From: Gymnogyps californianus
Taxonomy: Eukaryota > Chordata > Aves > Accipitriformes > Cathartidae
Assembly: GCF_018139145.2 (NCBI RefSeq)
Contig: NC_059477.1
Coordinates: forward strand, 12,138,022-12,202,021
Direction of reading: 5' to 3'
Length of the DNA stretch: 64,000 nt
Numbering within the stretch: position 1 is the stretch's first letter; each line of letters begins with the position of its first letter. The notes under the pieces are model-generated. The model did no database searches. It was not told the DNA's origin and worked only from the letters and a program-made list of their open reading frames with translations. The position numbers and the translations under genes are program-made. This document shows, piece by piece, positions 29,301 through 41,300 of the stretch.

Positions 29301-32300
29301 TAATGAATAGGTGACTGTATTCTCCTATAAAATGAGTAAAATCAAGTCTACGCATTTAACATGTTAAATGTAGAAGTTTGACTATTTCTCACCAGAAAAC
29401 TCACAATCATCACTATGTTAGGTAACTGTGTAGAAGCATTAAACTGGATAAGCATTAAACCCACTTACCCAATAGCCTTCGCAATATAACCAAAAGTGTT
29501 CACTGTGGCTCTTCGGATAGCTTTCTTGTGAGCTTTTAATAATTCAAGCAGTTCAAAGCAGATCCTCATCCATTCTCTTGCAGAAACATATTCTGCACCT
29601 CTGAAAGAGAGTAAAGTGAGTTACCTCTTCAGTGATGTTAGAAGTTTATTAAATAAAACCACATAAATTGCAGCACCTATTCATTTGCTATCAACAGAGG
29701 GATACTGCTTAAGCAGTTTCCGTAATTAGGTATCTGTTAACATTAAGACCTTCACTGGTTAACAGTGTACTTAATATTTATTATATTGTGTGCATTCGAA
29801 GTTTGCATAAATGGACAACATACTTCTTACAAAGTGTTCGCAAAATAATGTAATTACAATACATTCAACAGACCATCTGCTAAATATCTCATCTTAAGCT
29901 TTATGCACAACTTAAGAAATATCAAGAGATATGACAATAAATACCCAGATGCCAAACCTGATACTCAACTTTAGCTTTTGCTACAATAATTGCCCACACA
30001 GAGGGTCAAATGTTTCATCATTAGTCAGCTTACCGGTCTGCAATGCGCCCAACAAGGTCAATACAATTTTCCTGTACTTTCTCATGCCTGTTCTTCAAAA
30101 TAGGTGTAAGTCGTGGCAGCAGATCTTTGATTGGTGGTGTCATCTTGTGCATACCTATGAATTCAAAGAGGCGTATTTAGTTTTAGAATGCCTTTTCATT
30201 TTGCTCTTGAACAGGCATGTAATCAATACACAAACCTACCTATAACATTCACAATAGCCTTAAGTGCTCCGAGTATGCTGCCCAGTACTTCAGGATATTC
30301 TTCACCCAGGTACTCATACAACACAACACCCAAGTGTCCCATCAGTTTTTCCTACAACCAAGTAAAAAGATTTAGAAGTTAATTTTTTTTCCCTTCTCAT
30401 TACTATGACATACTGCAGCAAATTTGGTAGGAGAAGTCAATACAATACCTCTTGACAAGTCTTCATGACAACTGCAGTACGAGAGATCAGGTCAGCAGCC
30501 TGCTGCCTAACTTTAGCTGATTTGTTGTTCAAACGCCACAAAACTGTACCACAGATTTGTGGCAAGTAGGGTTTAACTCTTTTGCCTAGAGCATTAACCA
30601 CTGTGCCAAAACCATTCAGCATCACAGAATCCTAAGTGTAAAAACAACAAAGGAAAATCAGATCAACAGCAACACTACATTTTAATTAAACTTGACATCA
30701 TCTAAAATTGCTATTAAAATGCTAACATTCCAGAGCTTGTTTCTGGATTTCATTGATTAAACCACTGACATCTAAACAAGGATTCTAAAAAATCTAATTT
30801 AGAAGTATACATTTCTGTATAACTAACAGCGAGCTAGCTTACAATTAAAGTGAACCAAATACCAAATACCCTTGGCCATACCTCTGTGGTCTGTTCCTGA
30901 AAGGCGTACAAGATACCATCAATAAGTTGTTCTTCCAGTTTGTGATCAATGTCTGCTGCTCCCAGATTTCCCATTATCTTCTCAATTGTTTCCATGACCA
31001 TTTTTCTATACTGCTCAGCCTCATCTTTCAGATCATCCACAATTCTAGAAATAATTTCTGCTGCTCCAACTTTATTTGCCAGCTCCACAGTTGTATCAAC
31101 CAACTGAAATAAACAAATGTTAAGTAAACAAGCATTGTTAAAATCTACTTTCTACATCTTGAAAATAGATGTCCCTAGTCTGAAGAGGAGAAACAACATC
31201 ATGTATGTTAAGCCCACTACGAACAACTGTTTTTACCTTTAGAAATCATCCAATGTTTTAAACACCACAAATGGGGTGAACTACCCCACCTTAGAACTGA
31301 TGTAGACTCATATTCACACATGTAAAATGTCTTGATAGGCTCCTAAGAACCTGTGAATCTTCTAGCTATGCAACTTCTAAATCGCTAGTCCAAACAAAAT
31401 TCAGTTTCAGGACATACAAGACAAAATTAAGCATCTAGCCTGAATGAACATTCTAATGTGAATTTTGTCCTACTATAAATAACTTTCCAAGTAAAAAAAC
31501 CAAAATACCTGTCTGTAATTTCTTCTGTCCAATGCCATTCTGTGCTGCCAGAAGTGTTTGAAAAAAGGTGGCAAGATTTCTGTTTTAATGTAGTTTGCTT
31601 CAACACCATCCGTACCACAACACTGCTTTACCACCTGACAAGATAAAAATTCAACAATTTTAATTCTGTGTAGGGTCTGAGGTTTTGGGGTGAGTTTTTT
31701 TTTGTTTTGATTTGGGGTTTTTTGTTTTTTGAAGAAAAGGAAAAACGTACATATTCTATATTAATGCTAAACAATCATTCTGACATACCTTCAACACAAT
31801 TTTTTTCATCTCTTCATCAGGAGACTGGAACTCTCTGATAAGGATTAGCATGACTTCTCTGGTATAATAGTTTGCATACTCAGCATCCATGAGTGGAATC
31901 AGGTAACCAATAGCCTTCAAAAAGGCAGCCAAACCCTATTTAAATGCAGAAATATGTCTCTAATGAGTTACAGAAGACACACATCCATTTCAGTTCAAAC
32001 CAAAGAAAGTACTTTAGCTATACCTTTCCTCTGTGTTGACGTATACCCTTCCATAAAGGCTTCAGAACAGAATCAAATGACTCAATACCATAGGGAGTAG
32101 CTGCCTCAGCCAAAGCAGCAATAGCCAAAGCACTGATGGTGCGAACTTTCTGCTGCTCATCCACCAGACCTGCAAGAGAATAGTGTTTAATACCACTTCT
32201 TGTACTTCTTGTGACTTAAGTTCAAAATAGCAAATAGAGGGGCAGTATAAAGGGATTAACTTATTTTCAGGAAAACTGAACCACTATTCCTCTTTCAAAG

Positions 32301-35300
32301 TCAGCTGAACTGTTTCTCAGTGTCAAAAGAACACACAAAACAAGGACCTTACTAACACCGTGCCTCACTAGGGTATGAGAAATTTTCCAAATATAAAGTG
32401 AATAAAAAAATCTTTGCCTGGGAAAGCAGAACTTACCATGTTCAATGATTTCAACCAAGCTCCTGAGATGAGGCAAGATAGCACAACCCATAAGAATAGC
32501 AATCTGCTGTACAATCTTGATGCCAGTATGCCTAGCCTGCCAGGATTTCTTGCTTTTACAGACAGCTTTCAAGAAGGGCAACAGAGAAGGAATGCCCAAA
32601 GCAGAGGCAACGACAGCAAAGGCTCGAGCTGTTGTATTTCGGACATATTCATCCATATTATCAATATCAGGTCGCATTGTGGAGATCATTGTGGCCAAAC
32701 CAGCAGCCTGAAGGAAAAACATACAAAACACATCAATTGGATTTATGAACGATACAGTTAATTCTTCTGCCATGCCTATAAACATGCAGCTATATGTAAG
32801 CTAACTCAGTGCCTTAATGAAGGATGGAACTTTACCTTAGCCAAGTTTGAAATAATTTCTCTGCCTTCCACTCTAGCATAGTAGTCTTCATCAATCAGCA
32901 GTGGTTCAATGACAACAAGGATCTGAAAAAGATGAACAAATTAATATTTCCTTTCATTAACACTTTTAGTAGTACTTCTGGCCCTGCTAGACTCCATGAA
33001 ACAGAGATGATTCCATGGCTCCAAGCTTAAAGCTTTATGACGACTGGAAGAAATTTACATCTATTATGCTCTTTTTACAGCTCTTTGTCTCTAAAGGACC
33101 TGGCCTGGAGATATTACCTAGATCAGATAAGATCCCCTTCCCACCCCCAAGTGTGCATATATCATTTTTACATCATGCCTTAATACTATAAAGCCCACAC
33201 TTCAATTACACTACAAGAACTTAAAATTTGGCTTAAGAAGAAATATGAAAGCCAATTATGTTAAAAAACCATGGTATCATCCTCTTCTGATATGCAAATA
33301 AAATATACGCTTCTCCCAGAAATGATCAGAAAAAGCAAATCAAAGATGAAATAGTAAACTGCAACAGACCTTGTGTACATATGGTCGGACCAAGTCATCC
33401 AGTTTGTAAAGAATTCTGTCGATGACTTTGACAAGCAAGTGACGCTCCTGATCTTCAAGTGTTGGTGACATCAGCAGAGGCAGAATCTGATTAAACAACG
33501 GCCCTGCTCCAAATTCCCGAGCTTTATCAGTAATTTGTCGCAACGCAGCCTGAACAAAACCAAACAGCCTATCAGTTAAACTAAGGAAACGACACTGAAC
33601 AATTACAAAACAAGTAGATATTAACCAAGTTAAAATGTAATTCACTGTAACCACCGGCTTCAAAACACTTGCTCCTACCACTGAGAAACTCTACTTCAAA
33701 CAATTTTACGCTGATCTGTTTAAAAACGAATGCATGAAGAGAAACACCCTGATGTTAGCTCCCAGATGTTCAATTTTCAACAAAACCATGCTGCTGGTCT
33801 AATATTAAGAATGGCTCCATCTGAAGAGTAGCTTATACAGCACTTACTTGCATCTAAGCAGCTTGGTCCTATGGTCAATTTAGAGCAAAACTGCAGAAAA
33901 GACTGCTAACGTATTTGTCCTGGTTTCGGCTGGGACAGAGTTAATTTTCTTCTTAGTAGCTGCTACAGTGCTGTGTTTTGGATTTAGTGTGAGAATGATG
34001 TTGATAACACTCCGATGTTTTAGTTGTTGCTAAGTAGCACTTATCTTCAGCCAAGGACTTTCCAGTTTCCCGTGCTCTGCCAGTAAGCAGGTGTGCAAGA
34101 AGCTGGGAGGCAGCAGAGCCGGGGCAGCTGACTTGAACTAGCCAAAGGGGTATTCCATACCATGGAACGTCATGCCCAGTATATAAACAGGGGGGAGCTG
34201 GCCGAGCGGCGCGGATCGCGGCTCGGGAACTAACTGGGCATCGGTCAACGAGTGGTGAGCAATTGCATTGTGCACCACTTGCTTTGTATAGTTTAATTCT
34301 TTTAGTATTGCTATTGTCATATTATTATTATTATCATTATCATTGTTTTTCATTCCTTTCTGTCCTATTAAACTGTCTTTATCTCAACTCACGAGTTTTT
34401 TTTCCTGATTCTCTCCCCCATCCCAGGGGTGGGGGGGCAGTGAGCGAGCGGCTGCGTGGTGCTTAGCTGCTGGTTGGGGTTAAACCACGACAGTATTGCA
34501 TAACGTGTAAGGCTGAAACGTAACTACACTGCTTATTTAAGTGTAAGAAGCAAAATCCACAAAATTACAAAGCCCTGTAAGCAAAAAGCACTGTAAATAC
34601 AGCTTCTCGTAATTGTAAAAAAAAAAAAAAAAAATATATATATAAGCCATATACTATTTAGTGACTGACATTACTGTACAAAGAGCAGCAATACTAAATT
34701 ACATCGAATGACAAACAAAAAGCCACATAGATACAGACGAAGAAGAAAGCACTAAACAGATATCAAAGTTTAGGAGATTATCTTAAAGGGAATCCCACAG
34801 ACAACTGAAACTAAACCTGAAAACAAATGAAGATTTTTGAAAAAATGAAATTACATAAATGCATCTGACAATTCATCTTACCTTTCTCATGGGAGGTGTG
34901 CCATTCTTTATTTTCAGAAGTAATTTCATTATTTTTCTCTCCTTCTGTTCTTCAGGACTCAGAGTTGATTCATCAACATCAACCTACAAATAATTCCAGA
35001 CAAATAAATAGGCATTGCTACATATTCAAAAGAAATCAGGAAACTTTAATCAGCATGAGTGAAATCTCATTTACCAGCAGTTTATCAAAGTATTGGATAT
35101 CATCTGGTTTTAGGAATGGAAGATTGCCAGATGGCTGGTCATTAACACTCTTCATAGTCCTGTCTTCTGTCTGCATGTGGAATCCAGTCATACCACCCAA
35201 AGGTGTTGGAGTTGCTGTAAGCTTACGAGCTGGAGTGCGAATAGGTACATAACCAGCTGGTGGGGGAAGAACCTACAGAAGAAAGAACAAAATCTATCTT

Positions 35301-38300
35301 ACCACAACAGATATAAAAAGAGGAAGGCATCAAATACAAAACATTACTAAACTTATATCTTCCATTTTATTTGTTTGAGGTTTTGTGCAAGTGTTATTGC
35401 ATATATTAGATCCCATGTTCACAGCAATACAAACAAATTTACCATGACACTTCGTATTAGTGCTTATCCTGTATTGACGATATTTCAGAAGAAAGCTCAT
35501 TTCCACTGCTGAGAGCTTGGATAATAAACTTTGAAGTCTCTTTACAAAGAATTAAAGAAGCACTTCAATATCTGTATCAACACAGCGTACCTGCTGACTT
35601 AGAATTTGTGACTCTCTTCTATGTTTTTCTACATTTGGACTTAATATTTTTATCAGCCCATTCAGAGCTCATTTCTGGCCTTGACAGGCATTCCCAACAT
35701 TGAGAAGCAGAATAACGACTGGCCTTTGAGATCACCTTTAGTTCTCCCTTTCTAATGGATTTACAATAAATCAGTAACCAAATCAAACAAACGTCTACAA
35801 TCAATAATCAACACAATGTGAAACATTCTACTTCTGGGACAACTCAGTTTGGGCGGCGGGGGGGGGAGAATCAATATCCCTTGGCAGAAAAAAAAAAAAA
35901 AAACCAACACATCATGGTCTGCTGTAGTTTAATCCAGATGAATTACCTTATATCCTTCTGGAAACATAGCATCCAATTCTTCATCAGAAAGTGGTCTGTT
36001 TCTCTCATCAATTTCCCTTTCCCAACGCCAAGCCTGCAGTTGTTCAGGAGTCATGCTCATGATATGACCTATATTCAAATTTAAAAAAAAAAATAAATAA
36101 ATTTAAAAAAAGGATTTAAAAACAAATCTTCTGCATGCACAAGATGACTCGTTTTCTTAACCTTTAAGTGCTCTCTTGAGCCAAAGTTTCCATAGCACTT
36201 GAAATCTGTAGCCAGTAAGATATCAAACTTTTAGAGAGCCTTTTATCAATTTTTTACCAACTAAATTGAACAGGAACAGACATATAACCTTAGTCTTGAT
36301 TCCTCACCAGAACTGAGTTGCTGTGGGCATTAAAAATGGTAAACTGAGCATATACTGACTGCTTTCACATAGGCAGGAGAACATGTTAGACAGAAGTCTA
36401 TTTCAAAATACAATATAAAGGTAAATGCTTCATTTCCACAAAAGAAAGTAAAGCCTTAGAGAATGGACTGGACTTACCTGGTGTAGGAGTTGCCATGTTC
36501 ATAGCTGGTGTACCAATGGGTGTTTTGCCAGGTGTCAGAACAGGAGTGCTGCCACCCATCTGGCTAGCAGGTGTTTCATCCCATCGCGACTTTCTTTTAC
36601 TTGCTCCTGGGGTTGGTGTCTCACCAATGGAGTCACCACCTCTATCTGTACGAGGCGTCTCAGCCCATCCACTGCCATGTCCCGGAGTATCTAAGGAAAA
36701 ACAAAACCATTTTTGCAGAAAGCTGAACAGTATATACTCCAACTATAGTATCAATATCCAAACCCATTTTCAATATCTCATCCTCATGTCTACACAAATC
36801 AAGTATCAAATAAACAAATACACTAGACAAAAAGTACAGACTACTTTGGTGAATATTGAAAAAACACAGGTATTACACTAAAAACATCCAACAGAGAACT
36901 TCATTTTATGAAAAAAGCAGGTAATCTTCTTGCTGAATCTTAGCATAAATAGATAAAATTCTAAATAATACAAAAAAACTCAGATATTCTAGAAATTGGA
37001 CAAAGTACTGCACGTACTCCCTTGACAAAAACACTAAGGAACAATGGTGTTTCACTGTTCTGACACATGAGCCTAACTCAAATTAGGCAGGTGAGAAAAT
37101 GCTTCCAAAACTTGTTTTAATGCTAACCTCTTCAAAAAAATTAAACAGTTCAAAACCAACACACACAAATGTATCACAAAAAGCAATTTAATGTGAGCTC
37201 CTTTACTATGTCCTTTACACATTAAAATCCCAACCTGCAGCAGTCACTAGATATACCACAAACTTTGATTCAATTTTTGAGCTGAGGTGCTTTCACAGAT
37301 GTGAGTTAAGCTAACAGGCAGAACTCAATGCTACAAACTCAGACAAAAACATCACTTCACATCAACCACTAGATGTCAGAATATAATTACTTCTTGCCTG
37401 ACTTCTGAATCTACTTAAGATGAAAAAATCCTATACGATTAACCATTCAAAACTTATTATGCGCTTTCCAGTTTGCCACAAATACCTCTTTCTGTTTTAG
37501 GTGTTTCATCCCATCGATTTTTACGTGCACTGGAAGTGGCACCTCCATGGCCTGGTGTTGCATGACCAGGCGTGTCCCGTCCGGGTGTTGCAGCTCCTGC
37601 TGGTGTATGACTGGGAGTCGGATCCCATATTTTTGAGCCTGGGGTGGCACCAGGAGTTTCGCTACCCTTTGCACGGCCTGGAGTTTCATCCCATCGCAGA
37701 GATGGTGTATGTCCAGGAGTCTATACAAGACAAAAGCAAAAGTATTAATCTCTCATACTATACAGTAAAAGACTGCTAATTACTCTTTTTTACTGGAGTA
37801 AGAAACTTCTGAAATTCAAGAGGATTAGCATTAATAATGTCTTCTGTAGAGAAGCTGATGAACACTAGGATTATTACCTCTGCTTGATCCCAACTGGATA
37901 ATTTTTTAGGTGTAGCACCAGGAGTCTGATCAGCTGTCTGATCCCAACGCCGTTTGCGTTTTGAAGGTGGCTGAGATGCAGCTCCATTGACGACTTTAAG
38001 TTCTCCAGCTTTAGCTTTTTCAGCTAGTTGTTGCCTAATTTCCCTCTATTCGAGGGCACAAAAAGACAAACATAAGAAACAGATTTCTTAAGAAGGCCTC
38101 TTCAGATTATACCTTTAAAAGATTTTTCAGTTGTATCACATCTTTTTATGCTATTTTTTGAGGTTTTGCTCAAATAACATGCAATTAGCTACTGTTTTAA
38201 TTTCAAGTTCATTCTCTTTTCAAATTCTTCTATACTGACAGAGCAGCTATGTGTCTGGAGGAGCTGTTTTTAAATTGATTTCTTATAAAAGCCATTATTA

Positions 38301-41300
38301 CAACAAATGCAAATGCATGGAGAATTTTGAGTGCTATCAGTTTCTGTCACGTATATGTATGCCTTAAAATCGTTACACATCTGTTTCAAACAAGCTCCAG
38401 TTCAGTAAATTAAAGGTGGATGAGTTAGAAAACGTGTTCATGTGAGTTATATCCCACGACATAAAAAAAGCCCTGAAATTCTCATTTAAAATTCTGAGAT
38501 TACATTTTTAAAACAGCACACTAACCCAGACTGTTTTTCACTTATCAATGGATCCATAAACAGTAACATTGTCAAAATTATGAACTAATTACTCAATTAA
38601 GGTAATTCAAGTAGGGTAAATCAATGTAAATCTACAGAGGTCACTGGAACTACAAGATCTTGCCCCAATGAACAAGATGGAAATGTAGGTATTACACAAG
38701 AAATTTGATTATATTACCAATATCTTCTTACCTATTAAAATGAATTTTTAATAGCCATGAATAAAGCATGTACTTTTACTTTTTTCCTTTTTTTCTTTTT
38801 TTTTTTAATGTTTAAAACCAAATGTCAACCTTACACCAGTTCTTAGTACTGCAACATCTGTTGCAAGGGCTTCAACAAAAGCTTTTTAAAACCTCCCTGG
38901 ATTCCCTTTACACAGAGCTCACAAAAACAAACATCTTTGACACTGAATACCCCTCTGCGACTGTTAGTTTTTGTCTCTCATCCTCTGAAAGAAAATAAAT
39001 AACAAAAAGTGCAAGTGCTATAAAAAAATCCAGATCAAAATATATTGAGACTATTTCTCCCTCCACTGTTTAGGTATTATATAGAACAGATGTTTTTCAA
39101 AACTGTCATCTTTAAATTCTACTGACTTTCAACATGTGAAGAACAGGATTTTCCAAAGAAAAGGACTTTTAAAGTCAAGACAAAAAGACAACAGAATTTC
39201 CATTCCCACTTTCTTAACAAGCTTTCAAAGGCTGTAAAATGAAACTAAGTTCAAGTGGAAAACCCTCCCCTCCACACACCTCTTCTTTTGTTAAATGCTG
39301 TTCACGCATAACATCCATGTATGTTCTGGCATTCATTTTAGGATCTGGTGTCTTCCCTCCTGCGGAAGAGAACAGCAACAGGAATGGAGCACAATGAGTA
39401 CAGGATAAGCAGAAACTATTAACTTTTTCTATTGTCCTGCTCTAATATTATATTATTCCATGATCATTTAATTTTACTTTTTGATTGAAAATTTTAAAAA
39501 TTACACGTATCTTACGTTTATTCAGTTTGCTGATCAATTTAACCTGTTTGAACACAAACATAACTACTGCAGTTTCAAACAAATATTTTAAAGCCGATAT
39601 AAATGATAAAATGACAACACAGTTAAGAGTCTTCAGAAGTGATGGGTTCCTGGGTTGCTAATCCGGAATACGTACACTTTCGTGCCTTTGTCTCCATCAG
39701 CAGTTCTGACTTCAAGCAGCAGAATAGAAGCCTAGAAAATTATCTCTTTACCATTAGTAACACTTTGGAAAGATATTTATATTCAAAACATTACCTTGTG
39801 TAAGCTGCTAAATCCTAGTTGTTATCTGACTATAAATAACTATTGCATACCTAAGTAATGTTTAAAATGTTTTATCATAAAGACCCATTTATAAGTTTGA
39901 CAAATCTGGACATGTCTCCCAGATCTTCTAGTGTCATATTGTAAAAGGGCTTCATTAAAAAAAACAAAACAAAAAACCCCAAAAAACTGTTTGATGACAC
40001 TTTCCCCCTCTTCTCTTCTCAAGGTACGATTGTGATTGGGAGCTGAATGCAATACAGTACATATACCACCACAATGATACTCACAGGTAATGGGTTTTGT
40101 ATACCATATGTTGTTTTATGCTGTGTATCTTGCGTTAATTAAACTTTTAAATACTTTACGAGAAGCCCAACTTTATAAAAATGAGACTTGTCAAGAAAAA
40201 CACTTTTCTTTAAGAAAAATGTGCAGATTTGCTATACGAGTGGTATAGCATTATAATTTAGGGAAAAAAATAAACTTCTTAAACATTTCTATGCTGAAGA
40301 TCATTGCCCAATTGGCTGTGTCATTCTGACACTAGCTTTGATAGGACTTTCCTTTGGAATACTTTTTCACCATAATCTACACAGGATGTGTTGAACTGCA
40401 CCCTTAAGAATGCAGACAGGACTGGCATATAGCAGTACTGCTGTAGGAAAGAAATTAAGGACAGTTAGTATGGGCCTGTGAATTCTGACAATACATGTTT
40501 ATATCAATTACAATTAAGCAAGTAAAATAATTAATATCCCTATTAATTCATGCAGGCTGAAATTCTCATTTGTAAAACCTGCAAAATAGCCACTAATTTT
40601 AAGCCAACAGGCACCTTATTGCCACACGTGAAACTCACTCACCTGAAGAAAGTTTCTGTCAGACCCACTAATACCCCTTTTCCTGACTTGCATTCTAAAA
40701 TTATCAGAACAGACTTGAACTATTAATAGTATCAAAGTCTTATATATGCTTTTGTTTCTTTTAGCTATACCACCTAAGTTTACATAGGATGGTAAGAATT
40801 AGGTGCTCTATTTTGAGAACTAGCATTTCAAAAGCAGTAACCCTGTAAATCTATGACTTGGAATGAAAACTTTCAAGGTACTGAAAGAATTTGAGCACTC
40901 AATACACAAGTTGTTCAAAGTATAATGCACAACCCAAAACAAAATGAAAAGAGAAACCTTTAACCCTTTGTGTTTCTATGGCAATGGCTCATTATTTTCT
41001 TGTCCTTCTACCTGGAAAGAAAACTCGTATTATAAAGATGAAGAATATGGCATCTAGGTTTTCAACCAAATCTCTATGAAAAGGGGATGTTTAAAACAAA
41101 ACTAAGTTTATAAGCATGCCAACAGAAATCAAAGGGCTAAAGACAATTAAAGACAACAAATTTCATAAAGGGTATAGAAAAGTCAAAATAAATTACCATC
41201 TGCAAAAGGATCAAGACGCTCAGGGGAAATTATCATCATCCGCCTGTGCTTTTTGTACTCATCTTCCCGATCTGCAATCTTTTGAGGACGGTGTTCTGCA

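Noticed and set aside
29407..29413. C-box-like GTGATGA on the minus strand in SF3B1 intron 21-22 area as a C/D snoRNA
   Set aside because: No D box (CTGA) occurs within the expected 60-90 nt and no terminal stem is seen.
30015..30021. C-box-like ATGATGA on the minus strand just after SF3B1 exon 21 as a C/D snoRNA
   Set aside because: It starts too close to the splice donor, and no D box follows at a suitable distance.
33916..34492. Full endogenous provirus in SF3B1 intron 11
   Set aside because: Only one LTR is present between the two copies of the target duplication, and no retroviral protein frame lies nearby.
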